Below, piece by piece: positions 42,731 through 53,479 of a DNA stretch of 64,000 nt (position 1 is the stretch's first letter; every line of letters starts with the position of its first letter). The position numbers were made by a program, and so were the translations under genes. The DNA is from Limnephilus marmoratus (Eukaryota > Arthropoda > Insecta > Trichoptera > Limnephilidae). The stretch is taken from positions 35,561,019-35,625,018 of the forward strand of contig OU862920.1 in assembly GCA_917880885.1 (NCBI GenBank), written 5' to 3'. The notes under the pieces are model-generated. The model saw only the letters and a list, made by a program, of their open reading frames with translations. It searched no databases and was not told where the DNA came from.

Positions 42731-43390
42731 ATATATTTTTTTAAATAACCGACTTCAAGCATTAAGGTATGGATTATGGATACGGAAAGGAAGAATATAG
42801 ATACAATTTTACAACCGTTTTCTTCACGAATTTCCTACCGTAATATTTTAACCCACATAGCTCTACCGTACCTACCAATTTTAGATCCGAAAAAAAATTA
42901 TAATTAGGCATGTAAAATAACTGTTTACGGCTTGTGTTATTGTAGATATTTTAGACTTTATGATTTTAACATCGAACAGCAAGCTTGTTTAATCTACTTG
43001 TAAATGTGCCAGTAACAAAATTGAACAACGTAAGTATATGTATATTTCAATACTTTTACAGATTATGAAAATAATTGTTTTGTATCAATATGTAAACTAC
43101 GTTTTTTTATATTGTAACAAAAATTAGAGTTAATGTAATTTCACAACACTTAACCAACTTAGAATCACCTCGGAAAGGTCATTAAGAGTGATGATAAAAA
43201 ATATAAAAATAGGTTAAGTTAGGATAGGGTTACCGGCGGTTTTAAAATTATATAAACCTTTCTGAGGTGTTTCTGAATTGGTTTTATTCTGAGTTGGCAT
43301 GGAACCACTTTTTTGATACCAACATTTTGTGTACCAATTTTTGGTAAGGCTATGGGCGTCTAGCGTACTTTCTTTCATTGCTTATTTAAT
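42731..43390. other. Unannotated DNA
   Basis: No gene, RNA or element end identified. Confidence 0.4.
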
Positions 43391-43648
43391 TGCTTGTCAG
43401 TACACCAAAAGCTGTCCTTTCTGGAAGAAGATGATAACGTAAGCAGCCAAATAAGCAAAATTTGCTTACAACCACCTGAAAAGGCCAATTCTGATCTCAC
43501 TGATCTAGATTTTGGTGATAAAAATGAGGGATGAATTGAATATCTACTGAGGCCACAGTTTCAAAATGAAGCATTTATTGAAAATTTCGATTATGACGAG
43601 TGGTCAACTGATGGCGATATTCCATTGTCAGACTTTGATAAATGAGAA
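43391..43648 (+). pseudogene. piggyBac-like transposase N-terminal relic
   Basis: In one frame it reads KLSFLEEDDNVSSQISKICL, then QPPEKANSDLTDLDFGDKNE and a stop. Then RPQFQNEAFIENFDYDEWST, DGDIPLSDFD and another stop follow. The 'PPE..N..LTD.DSGDE' pattern followed by an acidic stretch is the usual N-terminus of piggyBac-type transposases. The two stops and the missing remainder mark it as dead. No TTAA-flanked ends were found nearby. Confidence 0.55.
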
Positions 43649-43839
43649 TAGCAAGAAAATGTTAACAAGACAATTTTGGCAAGAGCTTGCTATTTTTTAC
43701 GATACCATGTTCATCCCACTAAAAAATAAGAATTAATTTTTTTAAAGAAAGACGTACATTCCCCGGTTACGAATAACCCAACAATGTTTGAAAATCTCCT
43801 ACTACCACCACAGAAAGCTGAAAATGTTTCTTGTGTTGT

Positions 43840-43930
43840 TATGGAGGTCTTAGCCAGCCGAGGAATCGAACACGCGACGCCCAGGTGGGACCCAAGCGCT
43901 ATGCCCACATTGCCCACTCAACCACCGACC
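43840..43930 (-). tRNA. tRNA-like sequence, probable SINE head
   Basis: The minus strand has CCGGTCG and CGGCTGG, which pair over seven positions with two G-T pairs. TGGTTGAGTGGGCAATG gives an A-box-like region and GTGTTCGATTCC a B-box. The T stem pairs poorly and there is a long middle section, so a working tRNA is unlikely. Confidence 0.4.
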
Positions 43931-46149
43931 GGTCGAGTTTGAGTTTGAGTTATGAAAAATTGTGCAGCTTTGATGTGGACGTATTCTTGCCTAAGAGTTG
44001 TGTCCATTGGATAGAGCGTATTATGAGTTAGTTTAGTGAAATTATTAATTTTTACCAAAAATGTAAGTTAACAGATTCTTGCATTGGGTTCTTCTCTTCT
44101 GTTATTGCGTTTCTTGTTTTGGCCCGATTGACTTGGTCGTGCCATCCTCTTCTTCGATATAAACATATTTACAGTTTTTTTATAGAATCTGACGGGGTGG
44201 GAATCATTCAAGATAATATTATTATGTAAAATCCATAAGCATCAGTTTTGCTATTAATCATCAGTTCCCATGATCGAGCTGAGAAAAGAAAGAAGTGTTT
44301 TCATTCAGCAATGCGGTCCCGCAGTTTGGTGGTGACCCCACCCGGGCAAGGCCGGGAAAACCGAAGACGTCTTCGCGGATTTCCGCCAACATCACATTTC
44401 GGCGCCCACGCGCGATACTACTTGTTGAAGCTCCGGGCTAATTTAGTTTTGAAATTAATAAGTAATTCGTTTTCGGCAAGATTTTCCCTGCGAAGGCTTT
44501 CGTTTTATTTATATTTTACGAATAGAATTTTTTATTTATGCTTATATTATTTTATGAGACATGTTTCGTATAAAGACATCAGACGTGAATTTGTTATTGC
44601 GTGTACGTTAGTTTTATACCTTACCTTTTTTGGTAAGCTTTTTTACAATTTAAACAGTATGTTCTTAACCCGTCAGCTTGTTTAGGAATAAATATATCCC
44701 AAAATACATAATCGCGTTATACTTTCATAAGACTAAACATTACCTTACATTCTAGAAGCTATATATCTCTCTTCCTTTTATGTAAACATATGAATTTTCT
44801 TTTAACCAGAAAGAGAACGAAATAATGCTTCTTTTTGAATTTGACATATGAAAGCTATCTTGCATAGATATTTTACAATCTCGATCCAAAGTGATGGTTT
44901 CAGAATTTACGCGCAAAACTGAGGCTTCCGGATTGTGAGGTGCAAATATATGGAACCAAGCAGACGGGTTAAAATATTAAAATTCAGGGGTTGGGTAAGA
45001 TACAACCTTTTTTTGCTGTGTGAAAATGCTATTGAAGTACTTTGATCGATAATAATTAAATAATAAGACATATTTTCGGTTGAATGGTTTTTAATATTTT
45101 TTTATTCATGTTTCACGGAACTAATGGACGATCTTATATTTCCTACGGCTTATCGATGACTACGACAACATAATAAATACTTCGTTTGAGGATATGAATG
45201 TCATTGGTAACATTTTTCCTTTGAGGGAAGCAGTAAGGTACATCATTTGTCTCAATTTCAACAGCTTTTTCTTACACGATATTGCTAACCACGTTAAAAA
45301 GAACTGCAGCATTATTTTGATAAAGAACGTATGTTTTATGTTTTTTTGTGCTGTTGCCATGCCGTAGTAGTAGGAATTATAAAATCAACCATTTGATATA
45401 TTGTAATACCTGCATTAATAACCTAATTTTATTTAAAGTCGTCATGTATGAATTTATACAAAAAAAGACTAATGTTTCGGCGTCGAAAAAATACAATTAC
45501 CTTTGATTTTATTTTTTAGTCTGAAAATTTCCATTGCAGAGTTATAGGCATTTTAATTCTGGACCAAGAAGTTGTGTGTTAAAAAGTCGGTAAGGGCCTT
45601 GTAATGGACCACTTTGGATTTAAACACACACTTTTAAAAAATGAATATATATGAAGATAATAACAATGTAGAATAAAGAACTCCAGTGAAGAAGTGGTTA
45701 AAGTCGTTTACCGTGTGAACTGTAATTACCACTTCACACGACACTAAAAAAACATGCATAGAGTTATTAAAATATTTTAACTGTGTGTATAATGAGATAT
45801 TAATTTTTTTTCGTTTAATTTAAAAATATTTTTTAAAATTTGCAAGTCTTGAGCAATATTTTTCAAAAAGAGCGTCTGTGGTAAATTTTAGAACGTGGTG
45901 TTTTCTTTTTCTAGTGTTAAATCTCACATCTCACCATATTATAAAATGGGATGGCATGACTTTTATGACTTCGTGTCAGTCTGGAAGAAATATCTCCCAA
46001 AATTGCTCCAGGGGTTAGCAGAATTTCTGACCGGGACGATCTCACTTAATTGAAAAGTCTTATTACATTTTCTTATTTGATTTTTGGGTTTTATGCCGTA
46101 TTTAAAATCAATTTGAGATAATAATCCATAATTAAATCACGATGATGCT
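43931..46149. other. Long unannotated tract
   Basis: The stretch 44310-44420 is GC-rich with GGTGACCCCACCCGGGCAAG, which resembles retroelement leader sequence, but no partner LTR or domain is visible. The remainder is AT-rich with short frames. Confidence 0.35.
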
Positions 46150-46640
46150 TTCGGCCGTGAAATTATAAAATTATTTTTATTTACTTAAACTTTATGAGAA
46201 AACCTCAAATTGTAGTATTTTATTAAATGAAAACAATATAAGAGAAACTCAATCGAAAATCTGGACAAAGAAAAATCAGAAAAATATATTTGCACCTCTG
46301 GGACTCGAACCCAGGACCTATCGCTTTCCGGGCAAATGCGGTAAACACTGCGCCATGGTGAAGATATCCAATTCGGTCATTTTTAACTGCATCATTCTTC
46401 GACTAAGAACCACCCACATTATCTTCATTTTCTTAACGCATATTCTATTGGCTGCTATATTTATGTATGATTGCAAGATTCAAACCAGAACTAAATGCTA
46501 TGTAGATAGTGTCTGGATAAATCTTTATCTTTTTTATTTAATATGCTACAGCTATTGACTTTTTCTGCAAGCCTAGGATGAATATTTTTATTTTTTTAAC
46601 TTTATGAATAAAACCAAAAATTGTAATATTAATAATAAAT
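46150..46640 (-). repeat. tRNA-carrying unit, copy 2
   Basis: On the minus strand it matches copy 1 from TTTATTCATAAAGTT through TTTATCCAGACACTATCTA, GAATCTTGCAATCAT, GCAGCCAATA and GACCGAATTGGATAT to TCTGATTTTTCTTTGTCC and GATTGAGTTTCTC. After the usual end TTCATTTAAT it continues with TACAATTTGAGGTTTTCTC and ATAAAGTTT, the unit's own beginning. A head-to-tail partial second unit is therefore present. No PLE coding sequence lies upstream. Confidence 0.7.
46290..46362 (-). tRNA. tRNA-like module, second type
   Basis: A-box TGGCGCAGTGTTTACCGC and B-box GGGTTCGAGTCCCAG are strong. The T stem CCTGG/CCCAG has one weak pair. Acceptor arms TTCACCA and AGGTGCA pair at five of seven positions. The loop CCGGAAA would give GGA, but C replaces U33. 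It is a different tRNA from the one at 10560, although the flanking unit is the same. Confidence 0.55.
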
Positions 46641-47459
46641 TTGAGGATTCTTCCGCTCTGCCAAAGTGTTTGTGAGCATGGATATTGCGCTGTTCGAGTT
46701 TTTTTCCAAGAAAATCTGTAACCCGTCGATTTACATAATATTTCTCCAGTAATTATTCTATCCTCTGAGGGACCTATCATTTGCACAGGCTATAAAATTG
46801 TCGGGTTAGCATATTTTCTACTAGAAGACAGAGTTTTTTTAAATAAGTTCTGTCAGTCAGTGCATGGAGAAACGCTTATGTAATTGACATCGCGTAACCG
46901 CTAATTATAAGAAATATAATAAAATAACGTCAAGTTTTGCAGATCAAGCTGTTAGACTGATTCGTTAAAAAAAAATAGCTCTAATATCATCTATCGATTT
47001 CACCAGTGTGATTAAACATAAATTTTGCGGGTTATTTTTACATTCAAATTGATTTTAAATTAATGGGTAGTTGACTAGTTTCTTATTAAAATAATGAACT
47101 CCAGTCGATAATTTTAAGAATTATTCACATAGGTACTGATTTAATTAGTAATTTTTAATATGGTTTTCATCGTTTCATGAAGTTTCAATGTTTCGGGTAC
47201 TTGTGACGTCGTACCTATCTATCAGTTAACACAAGGCTAAATTATATCGTATGGGTCAGTACGAAATCAACGAATCGCCGAAACGAAACGAAACGAAACG
47301 AAATTTGCCGACATTCTTGCCTGGTTAGCTACTTTAACGACAACCTTACGTTTTGCATTAAAAAATTTAATATTTTAAATTACATAATATTTCGATTGTA
47401 ATACTAAAAGCTCAAAGAGTGTTTCACAAGCTTTCAAAAACAGTATATATATTTTTTAT
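46641..47459. other. Unannotated DNA
   Basis: A (GAAAC)n microsatellite of about five units lies at 47280-47303. The minus-strand 82-codon frame at 46538-46786 shows no domain. Confidence 0.4.
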
Positions 47460-47503
47460 AGATAAATGAAACAATTTAAGTTTGTTTGAACCACTTTCAT
47501 ATT

Positions 47504-47557
47504 TCAGTAAATCCGACCGGTTTCAGAACGACCGTTCCTTCTTCAGAGCTGTACTGA
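47504..47557 (-). ncRNA. Hammerhead ribozyme motif, minus strand
   Basis: Read on the minus strand: stem I TCAGT...CT, core CTGAAGA (47546-47540), an extra A, stem II GGAAC-GGTC-GTTCT, then GAAA, loopless CC/GG stem III, and GTC at the cleavage site (47515). GG...ACTGA then closes stem I. Stem I pairs five plus two bases around an internal loop. Stem II stays paired despite a changed loop and a G-C to G-T change. Minimal stem III hammerheads are known from PLEs. Confidence 0.8.
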
Positions 47558-47842
47558 TTTGACAGTTTTGAAATATAGATGGGAACAATGTATTATTATG
47601 GTAGGGGTGGAGCCGTTGCTAGGTATTAATGAAGAGTGGGTGGGTAGGGGAACACATCCATGATTGGGCTATAAGACAATATTTTTTGTTTGTTGATAAT
47701 AGATTCATTATTTTTAAGGTTTTTTTTTATTTCCAAGGCTTCTAAGTTAACTAAACGTTTTCCTTTATGATTAATATGAAGAATATTCATCCCCGTATTT
47801 TTTTCAAAACTATGGTTATTTTCAATTATATGGTTAGCGAAA

Positions 47843-48028
47843 TCAAAAAAAAATATTATTATTAAGACACCTTAAATGTTCTTTGATTCTGATTTCAAAA
47901 TTACGAGTGGTTTTTCCAATATAAAATGAGGGACAATCATTACATTTGAGTATATATATTCCGGAATTTGTAAATTTATGGTCTTTATCTTTATCTTTTT
48001 CCGATTTACTCGAGTTAAATTGTTTCAT
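47843..48028 (-). pseudogene. PLE GIY-YIG endonuclease domain, fragment
   Basis: The 61 codons include NSGIYILKCNDCPSFYIGKT, TRNFEIRIKEHLRCLNNN. These are the GIY, YIG, arginine and glutamate positions of the GIY-YIG nuclease, very close to the copy at 10.1 kb. The frame stops in a run of nine T residues; shifting by one base opens a continuation (NHSFEKNTGMNILHINHKG, RLVNLEALEIKKN) to about 47690. One slippage mutation therefore broke it. The RT domain upstream is absent; a head-to-head pLTR piece starts at its 5' edge. Confidence 0.8.
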
Positions 48029-48350
48029 TTATCTATAATGGATAACCACAAAGTTATAGCTACATTCAAAAGTATATATATATTTTTTTCTATTTAAATA
48101 CATTCAAAACAGCGAATTTATCAGGAAACATATATAATTAACCACATATAATTTGAAAACATTTCTCGCGACGCATTTTAAATTGTTTCATTTATCTAAA
48201 TGGATAACCACAAAGTTATAGCTACATTCAAAAGTATTTATATATATAATTTTTTTTCTATTTAAATACATTAAAAACAGCGAATTTATCCGGAAACATA
48301 TATAATTAACCACATATAATTTGAAAACATTTCTCGCGACGCATTTCGAC
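48019..48350 (+). repeat. pLTR-end fragments: opposite orientation, two tandem units
   Basis: AATTGTTTCATTTATCTATAA and TGGATAACCACAAAGTTATAG, the pLTR end as seen at 9.48 kb, appear on the plus strand next to the minus-strand PLE. The segment from there to CTCGCGACGCATTTTA is repeated once more from about 48180, period about 160 bp, with few changes. Head-to-head pLTR pieces at the 5' side are a known feature of PLE insertions. Confidence 0.7.
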
Positions 48351-49129
48351 AGTTCGCTTAGGATAAATACTTCGTCAAGCTGGGGCATAACTATTTTTGC
48401 TAAATGCTAAATGGGCGTAACTATTTTTAGTGACTTACTCTCGATGGTACCTTTAAGGTTTCTCTTTATTCCACTTCTCCTCCCCATTTGTAATGAGTCT
48501 TATAACATTATTTGTTATAATTCTACCAGTTAACGGCATTTAGAATTCTTTGGGGTTTTCGTGTTTTAAAGATAAAAAAGCTGATGATAAGCGATAGGTT
48601 GGTTAAACATTTCCCAGCCATTCAGGAAATTAAAAGCATTTTTCTATCGTGAATTCCTCGGGTTATTCAGCTTAATCTTTATTAATTTTAGATGGTAGCG
48701 AATGGAGAGAAAAAGAGATTTTCCGGAATATTAAAGTGCACCCTCGACCAAAGCAGCCCCAGTGGAAAGCTCAGTCAAAATGAAAATTGCCCTTTTGGTA
48801 AAGCGAAGCTTAAAGTATGAAACTACTTTAGAGGATTTGACTTGAAACTTCTAGTTTTAAAATAGTACACATTTGATGTAGTCCTGATATTCACGTTCCA
48901 AGACTAAGACATTAAACACAAGAACGATAAATGAATTTTTCATTTCTTGCACGGAAATTGGCAAATAAATATGATTGGAAAAAAATGTTACCCGACTTAG
49001 ACCATCGCCTAACCGTTTAGCGATGTAGTTCCCTTGATTACTTTGATATACAGGCCGAGCGGTTTGTTTGAAGTGTTATAATGTGAAAAGTGAGATTGTT
49101 TGCTTGATCGGTGTTTCGATTATTGCTTC
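48351..49129. other. AT-rich DNA, nothing recognised
   Basis: No domain, RNA or repeat signal. Confidence 0.4.
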
Positions 49130-49553
49130 AACATCGACATTAAAACTAGACAACGACACTAGACGAGCGACACTAAAAAGAGATGAGCACATACATTTAC
49201 AGGATTTAGCCTGAGAATGAGGTAAACTAATCTGTGTCTTCTTTGTGTAGTGCTTCGTAGAATAAAATGTTAAATAATTCTTAAACTTCGTAACAATATT
49301 ATAATGAAGTCCATAATTATCCTCCTGATACTCTGAATTCGTACCATTTTCTCGAAGTTTAGTTTTCTGAAGGTTTCACTTCTACTGCGTGTGAATTGAC
49401 CTCCTGATACTCTTCGTACCATTCTCTCGAAATTTAGTTTTCTGAAGGTTTCACTTCTACTGCGTGTGAATTGGCCTCCTGATACTCTTCATTCGTACCA
49501 TTCTCTCGAAGTTTAGTTTTCTGAAGGTTTCACTTCTACCGCGTTTGAATTGC
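49130..49553 (-). mobile_element. GAAGT family type 3 with expanded end
   Basis: ACTAGACGAGCGACACTAAA, GAGATGAGCACATAC, CAGGATTTAGCCTGAGAATG and GTGTAGTGCTTCGTAGAATA lead into three repeats of the CACTTCTACTGCGTGTG end. The inserted AT-rich piece TTAAATAATTCTTAAACTTC is shared with the fragment at 54.7 kb, so this is a sub-type. Confidence 0.65.
49320..49553 (-). repeat. Three tandem copies of the element's end
   Basis: CCTCCTGATACTCT...ACCATT(T/C)TCTCGAA.TTTAGTTTTCTGAAGG, then TTTCACTTCTAC(T/C)GCGT, occurs three times at 74-80 bp spacing. The repeats differ by a few bases and a short indel. Confidence 0.85.
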
Positions 49554-49807
49554 ACTCTCTGATTCTTTTCTAACACAGTTATTAAAAAAATCTTTAAAAT
49601 CGGTCAAGTTTTGGAAGAGAAAAACGGGGAATAAAAAACCTCGATTTTGAAGATTTTATTTATTATCAGCCTGAGGTCCCTTTTTCTCAGTATTCGGAGG
49701 AGTAAGAGCGACATTGACAGCAACAGCTTGGTAAAATACCTATTATTCAAAATTATTTTAACGTTTACTCTTAACGCCTGGGTTTTAGATTTAAAATACG
49801 TATTATT

Positions 49808-50382
49808 AGTTGCATATTATTATTTTTTTATTGAGTTATTCCCTTTTTCCTGTGGCCGCATATTAACTGTCAAATTGAAATGTCAAATTCGAATTTTTTA
49901 ACATAACCTCAAATCAGATTGTAATGGTTATTATCGCTCGAAAATTGGCATAAATCTTGTAATACTAATGAAATTTATTAAACAAACTATACTACGTACC
50001 ATTCATTTCTGCACTTCGTTTGTAAACATCTTCTAAATCGGACAGAAGCTTCTTCGCGTGACATTCGTCTAGACAGCGTTGAAAAACGCAGAATATAACC
50101 CCTCTTGTATCACTATGTAATAATTTATTCATTTTAATTAAATTCAGGCAAACAATTAATAAAAATATTATGAAATCAGCGATATTCTACTCAGATTTAA
50201 GACAATAAATCAACCGTAACACGCGTTAACATGACAGCCATAGGAAACGTCATATAATTCGGTATTGCCATAGTAATGAACACGATTATTTCCAATTGAT
50301 TTAATTTCCACACAATTTGACAGTTAATATGCGGCCACAGGAAAAAGGGAATAACTCAATAAAAAAATAATAATATGCAACT
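49808..50382. repeat. Perfect 70-bp inverted repeats around an inverted exon
   Basis: The arm at 49808-49877 begins AGTTGCATATTATTATTT and ends ACTGTCAAATTG. The arm at 50313-50382 is its exact reverse complement over 70 bases by my reading. The 435 bp between contain exon 1 of a gene whose exon 2 lies outside on the opposite strand. There is no target duplication outside the arms, so a transposon is less likely than a small inversion with inverted duplication. Confidence 0.85.
50000..50132 (-). CDS. Exon 1 of transposase-like gene (inverted)
   Basis: The minus strand starts MNKLLHSDTRGVIFCVFQRC and goes on through LDECHAKKLLSDLEDVYKRS to AEMN. It ends in a split codon followed by GTACGT, a good splice donor. 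The pattern resembles the N-terminal helix-turn-helix region of insect proteins related to Tc1-like DDE transposases ('LL...R..I..V......E.....L..V..R.A...G.S..TV.RI.KE'). The second half of that pattern is on the plus strand at 50513. The ATG follows an A/T-rich leader. With exon 2 in another orientation, this gene cannot be spliced as it stands. Confidence 0.6.
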
Positions 50383-50512
50383 TCTTTAAACTCGTAGAAA
50401 AGTTACTTTTTTCTCGTTTTCTCTTTTTTTCTTTCTAAGTGAATATTATCTAGTGTGTGTTTTTAAAACTACCTTCTATAATAATAATTTTAATGATGTT
50501 TTTCACACTCAG

Positions 50513-50801
50513 GTAAATCTGAAACAACGGTAAGACGAATCGTCAAGGAAGGGGAAAAGGCAGATGGAAAATTTGAAACACCGGGAAAACGGAAAATGGG
50601 CATAATAATAATATGTAATAGCATAAGTGCTGATGATTGGAAAAATTGTTGCAAACACGTGATGAAAATTGAGGCAGAATATTATGCACGAGGCAGTATG
50701 ATGATATCGATGAACTGCGTTTAGATGAAGAAGAAGAATCACACGAGGACAAAGACAATAATTGCATGTCGGGTGTTGAATCAATAGACTTAAATTTTTA
50801 A
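50513..50801 (+). pseudogene. Exon 2 of transposase-like gene, internally deleted
   Basis: After the acceptor TTTTTCACACTCAG the frame reads KSETTVRRIVKEGEKADGKF and ETPGKRK. It then passes to SADDWKNCCKHVMKIEAEYY and, after a one-base shift near 50700, to a strongly acidic C-terminus (YDDIDELRLDEEEESHEDKD) with a stop at 50799-50801. The phase fits exon 1 exactly: AAT-G joined to GT gives N-G. The HTH half and C-terminal half are joined without the long middle of such proteins, so the DDE core is missing. AATAAA follows at about 50823. The minus-strand frames here are shadows. Confidence 0.6.
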
Positions 50802-51594
50802 CTACCTACGTTTTTATATCGAAATAAACACCCACTTAAAACTTGTTTTGTTTTATTTTGCTTCTATTAAATTACTGTTTTTTGTGCAAATTTTTTGAAA
50901 ATACAAATAAGCTATGAAATATGCATTTTGCCAGAAGTGTTTTTTTAAAACATACGTTCTTTGTCTTACGAGCCATCTTGGTGTTGCCATTTAAAACTAG
51001 AAAACGATCGCAGCGCCATCATTTATTTTCTACACTTTCTTGCCAAACTGTACGTTATAAGATAAGTTCTACGTCAGCCGACATTCCAAAAAATGTGTTG
51101 TCAATGGAACATTAAAGTATTTTCAATACCTCCAACAATGTAGATGGCGTTGCTAAAAATATTTAACCCATTATTATTTAAATACCAATTCGGACAACCA
51201 CTCATTACTGACCAGTTGTTGGCTGCGTCAATACCGCAATATTATTTAGTCCCATTATTTTAGTCCAGACACATTATTAGTGGAAAGTGACAATTTAACC
51301 CCCAACAATAACCCTCCCTGTGGTTTTAGGCCGCGCCGGGGGTTTGTCGGGAAGGTATAATTAATTGCACAGACCTTTTCACCGTAGGTAATTAACATTA
51401 GTTTCCACGCACTCTCATACACGTGCTGATGTAAACACCGACAGGAGACAATACAAGGACAATCGCTAAATGCCAAACAATATCCAAAACAATTGAGATA
51501 CATGAAATCCAAACTAATCTAACTTTTAAACAGATCGAAAGATAAGCTAGTAAAAATCCAGGTGGAACACTCGGAGGTTACTTGTAAATGCAAT
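50802..51594. other. Unannotated DNA
   Basis: A GC-rich patch (about 51310-51350) has partial self-complementarity. No gene recognised. Confidence 0.4.
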
Positions 51595-51985
51595 TTGGGA
51601 GGCGGGTATGGGTACCGCCACCCCTGGAACCATTCATTGGATAACCAACACCTCTGCCGGTCACCCCAAGTGGTTTGCTACGTTTGGTGACTTAGAAGGG
51701 GTGCCCGGGTTCACGGGATGAGGCAGGCCGGAACAGGAGAAAGTAGTTGTGGGAGTCCACTTGACTTCTACAGCCGTACTCTCTCAGAACATAGCCTTCC
51801 AAGTGGAAGGGATGGATTCATCCATCCGACACTCCTGAACACCAGATTCCTACCGACCTTTATACCCTTTTCCTTCCCAGAACTTCCTCTCCATCCTCTC
51901 TTTAAAATACCATCCCTAACGATGACATAGGACCTGAGGGGTATTTTTTTCAGGGCCTCCTTTGTGGAGCTTATGTAAAAAAAAT
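51595..51985 (+). mobile_element. S1 SINE-like element, full length
   Basis: GGGAGGCGGGTATGGGTACC, GGATAACCAACACCTCTGCC, GTTTGGTGACTTAGAAGGGG, GGATTCATCCATCCGACACTC, CAGATTCCTACC, CCTTCCCAGAACTTCC, CTCCTTTGTGGAGCTTATG and an A-run occur in order. Alongside 32066-32410 it defines the family's full extent of about 350-390 bp. Confidence 0.7.
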
Positions 51986-52135
51986 GCTAATCAATAGAAA
52001 TTGGTCCACTTCCCGATATTCGATTGAGCAGAAACTCGACAGGTGGACTCATTGCTCATGAAAATGCATTGTGTGAACTTTTAGTGAACTTGGCTACTAG
52101 CCGGCCCGAGAGAAGTTTTACAGTAAATAAACATT

Positions 52136-52429
52136 TTTGAAGTGAAACATCCTTGTAAGCGATTCGGAATTCGAATGAAACGGAAATGACCGTACAGCAG
52201 ACCGTATAGCGCACAGCACCTGCGAAGCATTATACTCCTATCAAGGCTCCTATTGGTTATGGTATAAAAACGGAAACGACGCGAGGTCTGCGCTCATTGG
52301 CTTGCTTACTGCACTTTGATTATGACCTCACTTTTTCAAGGCTCCTTGGTTCTTCATTGGTTGAGATTGTTTTGGTTAAGTTTCGCTTTTACCGCGTGTT
52401 AACTGCACTCGAATTTTTTTGGTTTTTAC
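52136..52429 (-). mobile_element. GAAGT family type 2, reverse orientation
   Basis: TTTTGAAGTGAAACATCC opens. GAAACGGAAATGACCG, GCACCTGCGAAGC, GGCTCCTATTGGTTATGG, TGATTATGACCTCACTTTTT, CAATCTCAACC in reverse, and TACCGCGTGTTAACTGCAC close. Both ends intact. A 61-codon frame inside is a shadow. Confidence 0.75.
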
Positions 52430-53479
52430 GAATTGATTTTTACAATATTTATTTTTTAAATTATAGCCCTCGCGACGTTTGAAATAGCTTTAGCTTTGTT
52501 GAGCGACCAGAACAAAGTAATCCGAAATTCAACAAAAAAATTAAACCTTCTTCTTCCTATCGCAATTTCTTCCATCCTCACAAAATCACCAACCTAGTGA
52601 GTTGAAATTGTTTCCATGGTTTCGGCAATTTTGGCCGTTGAAACTGTTGTTTTCTTACAGCCTTACTCATCATGAAACCGTACCACGGCTCTGTAGCGTC
52701 GCGGTAGCTACACAGCGGAGTACGCCTACACTGCTCAGGGTAAAAATCTTTACTCATCATCATAATGTTTGTCGACAGCTGTTATGATTTTTTTACGGTA
52801 GCAACACTGCTCCAAAGCTGAAAAACGCGGCCAATTTAGCATTTCGCGGCGTGTTGCCAACGTCACGTTTATTCATACGCCAACATCAGTCAACACAACG
52901 TTGACTTTGATAAATCTATATTTAGACCTAAAATGTCCTTTCGTGAGTGCCGCAAATGGATCGTACCTTTTTTTAACCTTTTCCGTAGCCGTGGTGCACG
53001 AATGCCGCGAATACGGTCAATATTTGCCAAAGCTCCGTTCAAAACGTCAAGATTCTCCTAAAAAGTTCGCCATTTCGTCAGTTACAACGCACGGGGTACT
53101 GAGTTAAACCTGGTGATCGGGTGGTTTAAATTATGACAGCTACTACATCTCTCGTACAGCGACTCGGTAAAAACACGCGCATGCGCGCGATTAACCCACT
53201 ATGTTAATAATAACGTAGTATTTATGTAGCGCAGTTTTGTGATATTTCACTTCAAGTAACAATTTCACCTAACCCGGTCTTGCTCCGAGGTTGTATCTTA
53301 TTTTGCGATGATGAGTAAGACTGTTAGAGTTTCCAATAAACTAAAATAATACCCTATAATCTAATTGTTTATATCCAATTCATGACCTACTCATATAACT
53401 AACCAATTCATGTCTATAACCAATTCATGTTTTTTCGAACACAAACGTTGCATCGGCGTCGTTCTTTTTTATTTGGTTT
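52430..53479. other. Unannotated; small AACCAATTCATG repeat
   Basis: ACCAATTCATG or CCAATTCATG recurs at about 53377, 53401 and 53419. CpG is less depleted over 52640-53180. Opposed short frames there have no domain. Confidence 0.4.

Larger units (their letters stand above)
47460..48028 (-). mobile_element. PLE 3' end: GIY-YIG tail plus 3' pLTR
   Basis: On the minus strand the GIY-YIG frame is followed by TTATCAACAAACAAAAAATA, then CCCAATCATGGATGTG, CCCCTACCCACCCACTC, CCTACCATAATAATAC, a hammerhead core, and AAATTGTTTCATTTATC. This order matches the solo pLTR at 9.3 kb and shows where that pLTR belongs in a complete element. Truncated on its 5' side. Confidence 0.8.

Noticed and set aside
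49808..50382. Ordinary MITE defined by 70-bp terminal inverted repeats
   Set aside because: No target duplication outside the arms, and the segment between carries half of a gene whose other half lies outside in flipped orientation; inversion explains more.
50509..50784. Minus-strand 91-codon and 74-codon frames
   Set aside because: They are antisense to exon 2, which has splice acceptor, phase and protein pattern in its favour.
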